From NCBI GenBank assembly GCA_963693365.1, contig CAVNZM010000017.1:3410001-3474000 (forward strand): 64,000 nucleotides of DNA. Direction: 5' to 3'. The DNA is from Amoebidium appalachense (Eukaryota > Ichthyosporea). This document shows positions 52,310-64,000 of the stretch, piece after piece; position 1 is the first letter of the stretch, and each line of letters begins with the position of its first letter. Under the pieces are notes generated by a model. It was given only the letters and a program-made list of their open reading frames with translations. It made no database searches and was not told the DNA's origin. The position numbers and the translations under genes were made by a program.

Positions 52310-53200
52310 TAGATATCCATCGAGTCACCCCAGAAATGGAAGCACCCCAGATCAATAAACATCACAATGTAAATCATATGGGGCTTCCGGGACCTGGCGT
52401 CCTCAGTCTTTTCCTTGTCCAAAACATATTTCTTGTCAACGAAAGCTGTGACCATCCGTCCCCCATCCGACTTTCATCCGTGTTCAAATTCATGTTCCCA
52501 TCACATTTTGATGTCGCATGGTAGCAGAAAAGGAAGGGCTCCCTCGGGGGTAACCAGGTAAACACGCTTCCACACGCGCGCTCTGCTAGCATGCTACGAT
52601 ATCTCATTTTTACGGACGGATGGTCACAGCAGTCCACGGATAACTACGGATACACGAGGATGCATTTGCTTACTTATTCGGACGTCGCCCCGCAACGAGG
52701 CCATTTTTTTGCAACAGCCATATCATTTTTCATATTGTAGCACACACAACTCGGTTTTCGCACCAGCCCATTTCTCATGAGCGCATCATCTTTTCCCATT
52801 TTCCACACACGACCACAGTGATCGGCAAGTTTTGGTCCTGATACTTTGTGCGTATAAGCAAAGCACGGGAAACGCCACCCCCGTGTGCTGCTAATCCCGC
52901 ATATGGGTGCCGGCCAGACACTAAGCCCAGCACACGTTTGCCGGAGGGTGTGAGTCTCGGACTTTGCTTGTGCCCACACGGTGGTTAAGATCACTACCTG
53001 ACGATCACTAGAGTCGTGTGTTTTCCTTCAGTCTGAACAGCCGTCGTTTGCGCAAACTACGTGTATATACCAATCACGATATATTTCAACATGTACATCG
53101 GATTACTGAAGATCTATGTCTGCCTCTCGCTCTTGCTCGCCTCTGCTTACATGTTTTGCTTTTATGTTTTGTACCCTTGTGAGGTCATCCTCAGAGGCAC
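52310..53200 (-). mobile_element. Dispersed repeat element, copy 2 (inverted)
   Basis: Reverse complement is collinear with 16018-16905, with scattered substitutions and indels. Outer landmarks are ggggtgactcgatgg at one end and gaggatgacctcacaagggt at the other. A one-base difference (gatgatgc versus gatgattgc) shifts the internal frame relative to copy 1. With the fragment at 15667 this makes three copies in the window. Confidence 0.85.
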
Positions 53201-53559
53201 TGCAGCCCGCCTACGGTGCTAAAAACTGTCGTGCTTATATACCTAAGCCTACCGATCTGAACCAATCAAAAATCGATCAAGTGATATGTGAAATCTGATC
53301 CGAGCCAGTCATAACTCGGTCTAGTGATCTGTGGTATCTGATGTTTTGATTGGCTAATAGGTGCCCGTGTGCGGGCAGCCAACCGCTAACTGCTAAAACA
53401 CGAAATGAAGCCTACATGGTTATGTTGGTATCGAAAACCCATCCTACGTGTTTACCCAGAAAAATATTTATGTCAATAATTTCCACAAATAAAACCATTG
53501 TGTGACAACAATTGTTGGGGATCTCAGCCAACCGTTACTCACTTACGCGAGCCTCATCA

Positions 53560-54560
53560 GCAAACTTCCCGGAAGTATTGCCAACGTATTTTTTGCTATT
53601 GGCGCTATTGGCGATATTGGCAATAGAACCCCTTGCCGCCAATAGGAACGCCATATTGCAATAATATTGCTTTGGTATTGTCAATGGTAATACAGTACCA
53701 ATACCCTCTATTGTCGATATCCCGCTGATATGAATATATTATCCAGTATATGTTACATCAATATCGCCAATACATTAGAGTGCCATTACATTGCCATTGC
53801 ATTACTATTGCGCTAGCATTATAGACGTATTGCCAATATCAATTATACCCGGGCGATATTACAATAACAACCAAATAATATCAAAAATACAGATAATGAT
53901 ATGGATAATACTGTATTTTCGCATTGTAGTTGCACTATGAACGCATAGTATTAATGTATTGCCAATATGTAATTCATAGAAATACAAAGATTTAAATATC
54001 AAGAAACATATAAACAATGTATTGCCAACATATGATCCAACTATAATCAATATATAAATGCGGTATCGCCGATAGGTTGCTTATATATCGTGAGTATATT
54101 GATGACATAAACATAGGTATGATTAATACACTCCCAACACATTACAAATAAGAAATATGTAAGTATGTTCCATATCAAGCATATATTGCCAACATACGAA
54201 TGATACCACCACCATAAAGATATAAGTGTTGATAATGCATTACATATATATTATAAATATCACACTATATTATCCAAATACTCAGTGCCAATAAATTGAT
54301 AATGGGAACGAATGCATGCAAAGTACAGTATAAGTGCGCTTATAATATGAAAGGCATATCGGAGTAACGTCTTATATCTAAGAATAATACATATGACGAA
54401 CATTGCCAATGTATTAATAATAACTTTATTGATACCTCAATCACATGCTCAATATATTGGCAATATGCACACGGTACGGTAAGCACAGCCCCATGATCAT
54501 TGTCAATGAATTGCCAATGTATTGCACCATGTCGACATCCATACGTGTTCCGTATGGTCA
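53560..54560. repeat. AT-rich field of TTGCCAATAT-like motifs
   Basis: About 1 kb in which ttgccaat, ttggcaat and ttggcgat variants recur many times in both orientations (for example 53578, 53602, 53615, 53833, 53960, 54022, 54404, 54459, 54510), embedded in ATAT-rich DNA. It has no fixed period. Confidence 0.75.
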
Positions 54561-54591
54561 CTTTATTAACTTCGGTTGGATAGTGGCATCA

Positions 54592-54690
54592 AGCACACAA
54601 GTAAACAACACAACTAATATACCACCCCAGGTGGCATCCTACAGCACACAAGTTAACAACACAACTAACATACCACCCCAGGTGGCATCC
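54592..54690 (+). repeat. Two-copy 51-bp tandem repeat
   Basis: Units starting agcacacaagt(a/t)aacaaca and ending accaccccaggtggcatcc at 54592 and 54643. The accaccccaggtggc core is partly palindromic. Confidence 0.92.
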
Positions 54691-54898
54691 ATTCTCTACT
54701 ATCTACTTTATCTCGCATCTCGTATCAACATTACTCTTATGCAAACAAAAAATACCAAAAAGAATCATGACAAAAAAAGAAGAAAAAAGAAAAAGAAAAC
54801 TACCACACAAGCACAACAGGCTGGGCTGGGGCAACACAGAAACGAAAAACGGAAACAACAGCAGCCATAGGACAAAGAGCCGGTACCCACCTCTAGAG

Positions 54899-56550
54899 TG
54901 GCAAAAAAAGAGTCGACAGAACAAACCTCAAACATAGTAAGGACGGAAACCCGGACCAGAACTTATGAAGTCTACTAGAGAAGCAGAAAATAGCTTGAAC
55001 GACTGGTGGAGGGGATGATAGCTATAGTGCTAACAGCAAAAGTAGTGCCCACAGTCGCTGGTTCATGAACGTGAAAAGGCAACGTGCATCTGCAGCCAGC
55101 AGGCACACGCACACACACACACACACGCACACATACACACACACGCACACAGACACAGACACAGACCAGACAGACAAACGCCACATGCACAAAAGCAGGC
55201 AACACAAAACTAACCTTCAAACGGCCTTTCAGCCGTTAGGCGAAGAAGCTGCAGCATGCAGATGGTCGAAACCATTCAGCACGGTGGCTGCGCGACCTGC
55301 GGAGGGCAAAAAAAGAGTCGACAGAACCAACCTCAAACTTAGTAAGGACGGAAACCCGGACCAGAACTTATGAAGTCTAGAGAAGCAGAAAATAGCTTGA
55401 ACGACTGGGGGAGGGGATGATAGCTATAGTGCTAACAGCAAAAGTAGTGCCCACAGTCGCTGGTTCATGAACGTGAAAAGGCAACGTGCATCTGCAGCCA
55501 GCAGGCACACGCACACACACACACACACGCACACATACACACACACGCACACAGACACAGACACAGACCAGACAGACAAACGCCACATGCACAAAAGCAG
55601 GCAACACAAAACTAACCTTCAAACGGCCTTTCAGCCGTTAGGCGAAGAAGCTGCAGCATGCAGCATGGTCGAAACCATTCAGCACGGTGGCTGCGCGACC
55701 TGCGGAGGGCAAAAAAAGAGTCGACAGAACCAACCTCAAACTTAGTAAGGACGGAAACCCGGACCAGAACTTATGAAGTCTAGAGAAGCAGAAAATAGCT
55801 TGAACGACTGGGGGAGGGGATGATAGCTATAGTGCTAACAGCAAAAGTAGTGCCCACAGTCGCTGGTTCATGAACGTGAAAAGGCAACGTGCATCTGCAG
55901 CCAGCAGGCACACGCACACGCACGCACACACATACACACACACGCACACAGACACAGACACAGACACAGACATATTCACAGGCACGGACACAGACCAGAC
56001 AGACAAACGCCACATGCACAAAAGCAGGCAACACAAAACTAACCTTCAAACGGCCTTTCAGCCGTTAGGCGAAGAAGCTGCAGCATGCAGCATGGTCGAA
56101 ACCATTCAGCACGGTGGCTGCGCGACCTGCGGAGGGCAAAAAAAGAGTCGACAGAACCAACCTCAAACATAGTAAGGACGGAAACCCGGACCAGAACTTA
56201 TGAAGTCTAGAGAAGCAGAAAATAGCTTGAACGACTGGTGGAGGGGATGATAGCTATAGTGCTAACAGCAAAAGTAGTGCCCACAGTCGCTGGTTCATGA
56301 ACGTGAAAAGGCAACGTGCATCTGCAGCCAGCAGGCACACGCACACGCACGCACACACATACACACACACGCACACAGACACAGACACAGACACAGACAT
56401 ATTCACAGGCACGGACACAGACCAGACAGACAAACGCCACATGCACAAAAGCAGGCAACACAAAACTAACCTTCAAACGGCCATTCAGCTGTTAGGCGAA
56501 GAAGCTGCAGCATGCAGCATGGTCGAAACCATTCAGCACGGTGGCTGCGC
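54899..56550 (+). repeat. Four-copy tandem array, units of ~403 and ~427 bp
   Basis: The marker gaagtct(a)gagaagcag lies at 54968, 55372, 55775 and 56202, giving spacings of 404, 403 and 427. Each unit holds an internal CACACG/GACACA microsatellite, agaccagacagacaaacgcc, and ggcctttcagccgttaggcg. Units 3 and 4 share a ~24-bp expansion (gacatattcacaggcacg). Units 2 and 3 share gactgggggagg, units 1 and 4 gactggtggagg. Each unit also encodes a short minus-strand frame whose middle is microsatellite; I do not regard it as a gene. Confidence 0.95.
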
Positions 56551-56665
56551 GACCTGCGGATGGGACCTGTGACCAGGCGACCTGCGGGAAGGGAACTGCG
56601 ACCAGGCGACCTGCGGGAAGGGACCTGCGACCAGGCGACCTGCGGGAAAGCACCTGCGGACCTGC
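56549..56665 (+). repeat. Four-copy ~29-bp minisatellite at the end of the array
   Basis: gcgacctgcggg plus aagggacctgcgaccag repeats at about 56549, 56578, 56607 and 56635. The seed gcgacctgcgg comes from the 403-bp unit, so the minisatellite appears to have arisen at the array end. Confidence 0.92.
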
Positions 56666-57235
56666 GGGAAGGGGGAAGAGAAATGGAGCAAACAACGTGC
56701 GTACAGGCTTAAACGGACAAAAAATTGCAAACCGGATTGGGTTTAGCCAATCACTATTTGCTATCAGAAGCGGATTCCCATGGTGTACATAATGTGATTG
56801 GATCGATTCTCGGCGGATCGGTGAGGTTGGCGATATGGTGGACATATTTCGGACACCGTTGCCATACGTTCCGACGGAGCTTAAGTTATAACGTTAACGC
56901 TGTTTACTCGAGGCCTATCCCCGCTTTACGTAGAAAGGTCATGTGTGGGGGAAGATGTGAACACCCAGACGTGTATGTACACCCGGGCAGGCCTGTGTAC
57001 TCGTTGTTATGTTAATAGTTGGTTGATGGAGTACATCTTCAACGCGACGTATACACGCGTGCGTGCGATTCAGGAAGGGGTCCCCATATGGCTCTCGTAT
57101 TATTTATATTCGTGTGATATATATATTCTATGTACTATCTATTACCAATATACGTTACGTATTGGTACAATATCACCAATACTAATTAAATATCGTCACG
57201 CGTGATGGTGAAGGCATCCATGTAGCTCTGCAGCA
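56666..57235. other. Unique interval with unexplained reading frame
   Basis: ATTGG/CCAAT words at 56736, 56745 and 56797, the shared word acgctgtttactcgaggc at 56898, and a frame containing SWLMEYIFNATYTRVRAIQEG (about 57010-57075) that loosely fits the pattern of the frames at 14488 and 50147. No gene can be named. Confidence 0.35.
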
Positions 57236-57646
57236 GTGTGTGTGTGTGTGGTGCGTGTGTGTGTGGTGTGGAGAGGCGGCCTGGGGTGGGGGGGGGGGGG
57301 GGGGGGGGGGGGGGGAGGGCCCGGTGGGGGGGGGGGGGGGGGGGGGGCGGGGGGGGGGGGGGGGGGATAGGCAAATACCAGACAGTGATGCATAATTGCA
57401 CATTCTTTTGCAGCTACAGTTTGATGATATTTACCCACCGTGTGCACCACACATGTGACCCCAGTCTTCCGAGGTGGTGTCACAGGTGGGCGCCAACACC
57501 AATAAATTGACTGGTGACGGGTGTACAACCAAAGAAACTCAGCAGCACATATAATAACGTTGATGCTATACCCTGCCTAGTTAACGTAATAATAAGTGCA
57601 CCATCGCACGCGTGACCCCCTCCCCCCCCCCCCCCCCCCCCCCCCC
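57236..57646 (+). repeat. TG, long G-run and C-run cluster
   Basis: TG at 57236-57270, G tracts at 57285-57366 with few interruptions, and a C tract at about 57617-57646. Confidence 0.94.
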
Positions 57647-57714
57647 CGTGTTTTTGCCGCGCGGTACCCCTGATATTGTAGGTGTACACTGCCCCCACAA
57701 CCCCAACTGTGTGC

Positions 57715-60700
57715 TGAATATCTCGTGCTAGGAAACCAATAACGCGAAACTAACACATGCCGCATGATATATGATATATATGGTACAAGGGGCGTTTCAA
57801 TCCGGGCTATAATGATGTGTTTTTTTCGTGTGACCCTCGTACTCCAGAGGCACATTCACCATCCCCCCCATAAACTTTGTGGTAAATTTCTCGTGCTAGA
57901 AGCTGTTCTGTGGGTAGTTATTGAAAAAACCAATAATGTCTAGGTAACACATGTACATATACTATGCTACAAGGGGGGTTCTATACGAGCTACAACGTTG
58001 TGGTTTTTTCGTGTGCCCCTCGTACTCCAGGGGCACATTCACCATCCCCCCCATAAACTTTGTGGTAAATTTCTCGTGCTAGAAGCTGTTCTGTGGGTAG
58101 TTATTGAAAAAACCAATAATGTGTAAGTAACACATGTACATATATTATGCTACAAGGGGGGTTCTATTCGAGCTACAACGTTGTGTTTTTTTCGTGTGAC
58201 CCTCGTACTCCAGGGGCACATTCACCATCCCCCCAATAAACGTTTTGGTATATTTCTCGTGCTAGAGGCTGTTCTGTGGGTAGTTATTGAAAAACCCAAA
58301 AATGTCTAGGTAACACATGGACATATACTATGCTACAAGGGGGGTTCTATACGAGCTACAACGTTGTGTTTTTTTCGTGTGACCCTCGTACTCCAATGGC
58401 ACATTCACCATCCCCCCCATAAACTGTGTGGTAAATTTCTCGTGCTAGAAGCTGTTCTGTGGGTAGTTATCGAAAAAACCAATAATGTGTAAGTAACACA
58501 TGTACATATATTATGCTACAAGGGGGGTTCTATTCGAGCTACAACGTTGTGTTTTTTTTGTGTGACCCTCGTACTCCAGGGGCACATTCACCATCCCCCC
58601 CATAAACTGTGTGGTAAATTTCTCGTGCTAGAAGCTGTTCTGTGGGTAGTTATCGAAAAAACCAATAATGCGTAAGTAACACATGTACACATATTATGCT
58701 ACAAGGGGGGTTCTATACGAGCTACAACGTTGTGTTTTTTTTCGTGTGACCCTCGTACTCCAGGGGCACATTCACCATCCCCCCCATAAACTTTGTGGTA
58801 ATTTTCTCGTGCTAGAAGCTGTTCTGTGGGTAGGTATTGAAAAAACCAATAATGTCTAGGTAACACATGTACATATACTGTGCTACAAGGGGGGTTCTAT
58901 ACGAGCTACAACGTTGTGGTTTTTTCGTGTGCCCCTCGTACTCCAGGGGCACATTCACCATCACCCCCATAAACTTGTGTAGTAAATTTCTCGTGCTAGA
59001 AGCTGTTCTGTGGGTAGTTATCGAAAAAACCAATAATGTCTAGGTAACACATGTACATATACTATGCTACTAGGGGGGTTCTATTCGAGCTACAACGTTG
59101 TGTTTTTTTCGTGTGACCCTCGTACTCCAGGGGCACATTCACCATCCCCCCAATAAACGTTTGGTTATATTTCTCGTGCTATAGGCTGTTCTGTGGGTAG
59201 TTATTGAAAAACCCAAAAATGTCTAGGTAACACATGGACATATACTATGCTACAAGGGGGGTTCTATACGAGCTACAACGTTGTGTTTTTTTCGTGTGAC
59301 CCTCGTACTCCAAGGGCACATTCACCATCCCCCCCATAAACTGTGTGGTAAATTTCTCGTGCTAGAAGCTGTTCTGTGGGTAGTTATCGAAAAAACCAAT
59401 AATGTGTAAGTAACACATGTACATATATTATGCTACAAGGGGGGTTCTATTCGAGCTACAACGTTGTGTTTTTTTTGTGTGACCCTCGTACTCCAGGGGC
59501 ACATTCACCATCCCCCCCATAAACTGTGTGGTAAATGTCTCGTGCTAGAAGCTGTTCTGTGGGTAGTTATTGAAAAAACCAATAATGTCTAGGTAACACA
59601 TGTACATATATTATGCTACAAGGGGGGTTCTATTCGAGCTACAACGTTGTGTTTTTTTCGTGTGACCCTCGTACTCCAGGGGCACATTCACTATCCCCCC
59701 CATAAACTTTGTGGTAAAGTTCTCGTGCGAGAGGCTGTTCTGTGGGTAGTTATTGAAAAAACCAATACTATGTGTAAGTAACACATGTACATATATTATG
59801 CTACAAGGGGGGTTCTATTCGAGCTACAACGTTGTGTTTTTTTCGTGTGACCCTCGTACTCCAGGGGCACATTCACTATCCCCCCCATAAACTTTGTGGT
59901 AAATTTCTCGTGCGAGAGGCTGTTCTGTGGGTAGTTATTGAAAAACCCAATACTATGTGTAAGTAACACATGTACATATATTATGCTACAAGGGGGGTTC
60001 TATTCGAGCTACAACGTTGTGTTTTTTTCGTGTGACCCTCGTAGTCCAGGGGCACATTCACCATCCCCCCCATAAACTGTGTGGTAAATGTCTCGTGCTA
60101 GAAGCTGTTCTGTGGGTAGTTATTGAAAAAACCAATAATGTGTAAGTAACACATGTACATATATTATGCTACAAGGGGGGTTCTATTCGAGCTACAACGT
60201 TGTGTTTTTTTCGTGTGACCCTCGTACTCCAGGGGCACATTCACTATCCCCCCCATAAACGTTGCGGTAAATGTCTCGTGCTAGAAGCTGTTCTGTGGGT
60301 AGTTATTGAAAAAACCAATAATGTGTAAGTAACACATGTACATATACTATGCTACAAGGGGGGTTCTATTCGAGCTACAACCTTGTGTTTTTTTCGTGTG
60401 GCCCTCGTACTCCAGGGGCACATTCACCATCCCCCCCATAAACTTTGTGGTAAATTTCTCGGGCGAGAGGCTGTTCTGTGGGTAGTTATTGAAAAAACCA
60501 AAAATGCCTAGGTTGAACACATGGACATATACTGTGCTACAAGGGGGGTTCTATACGAGCTACAACGTTGTGTTTTTTTCGTGTGACCCTGGTACTCCAA
60601 GGGCACATTCACCATCTCCCCTTATAATTTGTGGTGAATTTATCGTGCTAGAAGCTACTCTGTGGGTAGTTAGTGAAAAAACCCGATGCTTATAAGTAAC
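57715..60700 (+). repeat. 16-copy ~183-bp satellite with five-monomer higher-order period
   Basis: The marker (a/g)gctgttctgtgggtag occurs at 57901, 58084, 58267, 58450, 58633, 58817, 59001, 59184, 59367, 59550, 59733, 59918, 60103, 60286, 60469 and 60653 (last degenerate), with spacings of 183-185. Each unit also has acacatgtacatatat, aaggggggttctat, cgagctacaacgttgtg and ctcgtactccaggggcac. Variants recur every fifth unit: for example gtgcccctcg at about 58012 and 58931, and aaaacccaaaaatgtc at about 58291 and 59207, about 917 bp apart. Confidence 0.97.
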
Positions 60701-60929
60701 GCATGCACAAATTGTCATCATAGCATTACACTACCATAGTAGTTGGTCGACAATAACGATATATTGGGAATGTGGACACCATATTGTAAACCAAAAAATA
60801 ATAACCCCATAATATACTACACATACCTAACAATGTATTGTGAATGAATAAAATACTTGCTTACGTGCTGGTAACATACGAGAAACAAGGATTCTCTCGC
60901 TCTTTTTTTCTTTCTTTTTTGTTTGTTTT

Positions 60930-60934
<5 letters not shown>
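60701..60934. other. Unique AT-rich spacer
   Basis: Short AT-rich sequence between the satellite and the next microsatellite. Nothing recognised. Confidence 0.5.
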
Positions 60935-61026
<92 letters not shown>

Positions 61027-61070
61027 GTGTGTGTGTGTGTGTGTGTTTAAGGGGGGGGGGGGGGGGGGGG
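60935..61070 (+). repeat. (TG)n and G-run
   Basis: TG from about 60936 to 61045 with a CGCGCG interruption, then TTTAA and a G tract (61051-61070). Confidence 0.96.
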
Positions 61071-61380
61071 TCGTTTTGCAGATATATCGACTAGAGTCCC
61101 TCATCAGGGGACACATTCACAGTACTTTATTAAGATCGGCCTTCAAGGCCAAAAAAGCTCAATCTCGAGTAAGATTAGATAGCATTTTATGAGGCCGGCC
61201 AGGCCTTAAATACAAAAAGGAGAAAAAACAACACACAGCTAAACATAGATCTAATATTAGCTAAATCAATCGACACACTGGTACATTGCCTGGAGTAAAC
61301 AGCATCTATCCCACTGGTACATGTACTGTCATCATCCAACCAACACCCGTGTAGTACCTTTGTCAAGCGTTCCTACGATA
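61071..61380. other. Unique interval, nothing recognised
   Basis: About 300 bp of ordinary-complexity DNA, including aggccggccaggcctt near 61192. No gene seen. Confidence 0.4.
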
Positions 61381-61574
61381 CTACATAAGAGAAGAGAGGG
61401 TTATATGTGTACGTGTGTACGTGTGTACGTGTGTGTGTATGTGTGTATGTGTGAGGGGAGGGAGGGAGGGAGGGTTGGGAGGGAGGGAGGGGAGGGAGGG
61501 TTGGGAGGGAGGGAGGGAGGGAGGGGGGGAGGGAGGGAGGGAGGGAGGGAGAGAAAGAGAGAGAGTGTGATGTC

Positions 61575-61610
<36 letters not shown>

Positions 61611-61656
61611 GTGTGTGTGTGAGTGAATTGAGTGTGAGATGATGTGATGTGATGTG

Positions 61657-61706
<50 letters not shown>

Positions 61707-61835
61707 TGAGTGGAGGGAGGGAGGGAGGGAGGGTTGGGAGGGAGGGAGGGGAGGGAGGGTTGGGAGGGAGGGAGGGAGGGAGGGGGGGGAGGGAGGGAGG
61801 GAGGGAGGGAGAGAAAGAGAGAGAGTGTGCATGTC

Positions 61836-61870
<35 letters not shown>

Positions 61871-61929
61871 GTGTGTGTGTGAGTGCATATGTGAGTGTGC
61901 ATGTGCATGTGCATGTGCATGTGCATGTG

Positions 61930-61994
<65 letters not shown>

Positions 61995-62130
61995 AAGGAG
62001 GGAGGGAGGGAGGGAGGGAGGGAGGGAGGGAGGGAGGGAGGGAGGGACGGAGGGAGGGAGGGAGGGATGGTTGGGAGGGAGGGAGGGAGGGAGGGAGGGA
62101 GGCAGGGAGGGAGGGAGAGAAAGAGAGAGA
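61381..62130 (+). repeat. Compound TG/(GGGA)n higher-order repeat, three units
   Basis: Each unit is TG repeat, (GGGA)n with TTGGGAGG interruptions, then gagagaaagagagaga and TG. The gagaaagagagagag marker lies near 61551, 61810 and 62117, giving ~260-307 bp units. Long His-Thr or Pro-Ser 'proteins' here are microsatellite translations. Confidence 0.95.
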
Positions 62131-62467
62131 GACAGTGTGTGTGTGTGCATATCTGTATGTGTGTGTGTGTGTGCGTGTTTGCGTGTGTGTGTGTGTGTGT
62201 GCATGTGTGAGTGTACATGTGCATGTGTGTGTGTCTGTGTGTGCATATGTGCATGTGTGTGTGTGTGTGTGTGTATGCGTGTCTGTGTCTGATGTGTGGA
62301 TGTCTGTGTATGTTGTGTGTGTGTGTATGTCTGTGTGTGTGTATGTGCTCAGTTGAAAGGGAAGGGGGGGAGAGGGGGGATGCACCGTGTGTGTGCATGT
62401 GTGCACGTGTGTGTGTGTGTGCTCTGTGGAGAGGGAAGGGGAGGGGGGGAAATGCACCGTGTGTGTG

Positions 62468-62526
<59 letters not shown>

Positions 62527-62673
62527 TTTGTGTGTTTGTCTGTGTGTGCATGTCTGTGTGCGTCGTGTGTGGTGTGTGTGTGTATGTGCATGTCTGTGCA
62601 TGTGTGCATGTGCTCGGTGGAGAGGGAAGGGCAAGGGGGGGATTCGTGTCCGTGCATGTGTGCATGTGTGCAT

Positions 62674-62721
<48 letters not shown>

Positions 62722-62952
62722 ATGTATGTGTGTGTGTATGTGCTCAGTTGAGAGGGAAGGGGGGGGGGGGGGGGATGCACCGTGTGTGTGCATGTGTGCA
62801 CTTGTGTGTGTGTGTGTGCTCTGTGGAGAGGGAAGGGGAGGGGGAGGAAATGCACCGTGTGTGTGCATATGTGTGTGTGTCTCTCTGTATGTGTGTGTGT
62901 GTGTGTTGTGTGTTTGTGTGTGTGAGCATGTCTGTGTACGTCGTGTGTGTGT

Positions 62953-63024
<72 letters not shown>

Positions 63025-63220
63025 GGTGTGTGTGTGTGTCCCGGTGTGCATGTGCGTGCGTGTGTGTGAGTGCATGTTTTTGGAGTGCATGTTTTTGCAT
63101 TGTGTGCGAGCATATGGATGCCTTGGTAAGAACAAGATTGGACGGTGTCGAATGCTGTGTGTGTTAGTGTGTGTGTGTGTGTGTGTGTGTGTATCTGTGT
63201 GCGTGTGTGTTTTTTTGGGG
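62131..63220 (+). repeat. TG-rich ~398-bp higher-order repeat, two units
   Basis: The words tgctcagttga(a/g)agggaaggg and atgcaccgtgtgtgtgcatg occur as a pair near 62347/62381 and 62745/62776. A second pair (gctctgtggagagggaagg, aaatgcaccgtg) lies near 62420 and 62818, so the spacing is about 398 bp for both. Confidence 0.9.
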
Positions 63221-63239
63221 GGAGAGGGGTAGTAGGAGG

Positions 63240-63365
63240 ACAAGAGGGGGGGGGGGGGGGGGTAAAGAGTACGAGAGAAAGGGGTAGAATTTCAGACATG
63301 TGGAGGCTTGAGCAAAAGCAGGTTAAGTCCATAATGGGTAAAACCGGCGCTGGAACGAGAGGGAA

Positions 63366-63398
<33 letters not shown>

Positions 63399-63937
63399 GA
63401 TGATGTGTGCATTCGAGGGTGGCAGCCAAAGAAGCAAAGCATCGCAAAGGACATTGGAATAGAGGGACACAGGACCAAAACAGGATCAATGGGAGAAGAG
63501 GGAAAAAAATTAATAGTTATCGGGGAGGGATAAGAAGAAATACTGCAAGTAATCGAGGCGAACAGGTATGGGGGGAACCGGGCAGGAAGAAGGGGGGGGG
63601 GGGGGGGGGGGGGAGGGGTGAAGGACGAGAGGGTGGGTCACAAGGACAGAGATTATTCAGTACAGACTAAGGCTTCAGCCGGGAAGGGAGGGGGGGGGGG
63701 GGGGGGGGGGAGGGGAGAGGAGGGGTGGGGGGGGGTCATAAAAGGACAAGGAAAGGCACCTGGTGATTTCAGCAACCAGTCGAGGCTTGAACAAGAGTAG
63801 GTGAAGTTTGTAACGGTTAGCAAAACTGGTGCTAGAACGAGAGAGGAAACACACAGTGAAACGTAAAAGAGGGTAGAGAGTTGAGAGGAAGAAGGGGAAG
63901 TTTGTGTGTGTGCGTGTATGCATGGGTGGGTGGGTAT

Positions 63938-64000
<63 letters not shown>
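63240..64000 (+). repeat. G-run segments with a ~480-bp duplication; terminal (TG)n
   Basis: aggcttgagcaaaagcaggt...cggcgctggaacgagag (63303-63362) is repeated imperfectly at 63783-63842 (aggcttgaacaagagtaggt...tggtgctagaacgagag). G tracts lie at 63368-63397, 63591-63613 and 63688-63710. A TG array runs from about 63936 to the window end and continues beyond it. Confidence 0.9.

Noticed and set aside
55377-55622. Repeated minus-strand frame MKVSFVLPAFVHVAFVCLV... in each 403-bp unit
   Set aside because: The middle is a microsatellite, unit lengths 403 and 427 are not multiples of three, and only the hydrophobic start looks protein-like.
61373-63243. Very long minus-strand frame (over 600 codons) of His-Thr, Pro-Ser and Leu-Pro repeats
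   Set aside because: It is the translation of TG, GGGA and GA microsatellites; no unique domain and no conserved frame logic.

Overview
This is a eukaryotic nuclear window, most likely from an early-branching animal or a close holozoan relative. The evidence is five multi-exon genes whose spliced products match animal families: a TENT5/FAM46 nucleotidyltransferase, an R3HDM4-like R3H protein, an RNF170-type RING E3 ligase, a PIP4P/TMEM55-like zinc-ribbon protein and a full-length PIWI-clade Argonaute. Introns are GT-AG, often with gtacgt or gtaggt donors. Coding exons are GC-rich. The species cannot be read from the sequence.

Layout. TENT5 (minus, 1.5-3.1 kb) is followed by repeats and a candidate palindromic element (4.5-6.4 kb). 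The R3HDM4-like gene (minus) fills 10.5-13.6 kb. A dispersed-repeat zone (14-16.9 kb) precedes RNF170 (minus, 17.2-19.5 kb), which faces the zinc-ribbon gene (plus, 19.9-23.0 kb) across about 390 bp, probably a shared promoter. From 23 to 27.7 kb the DNA is purine/pyrimidine-biased and gene-poor. Two intronless paralogues for secreted, Thr/Pro-rich, five-cysteine proteins converge on each other at 27.8-28.6 kb (plus) and 35.8-36.5 kb (minus); each has its own CCAAT and TATA boxes. PIWI (minus, 25 exons in my model) occupies 42.6-48.8 kb.

From 49.9 kb to the end no conventional gene is visible. This part holds a LINE-like fragment with a perfect 62-bp inverted duplication, a second copy of the 16-kb dispersed element in inverted orientation, an AT-rich field of TTGCCAAT-like motifs, a four-copy ~403/427-bp tandem array, a 16-copy ~183-bp satellite with a five-monomer higher-order period, and compound TG/GGGA arrays running to the edge.

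The window is exceptionally rich in long G or C homopolymers and TG/CA microsatellites, many inside introns. No bacterial-type operon, CRISPR array, rRNA or confident tRNA was seen. The genes do not form one pathway, though PIWI (piRNA silencing) lies among the transposon debris such a system would target. The observations most worth a second look are the undescribed secreted-protein pair, a one-base frameshift in the RNF170 RING domain, a 7-residue in-frame duplication in the PIWI MID domain, and a family of short dispersed reading frames sharing a C-terminal pattern.
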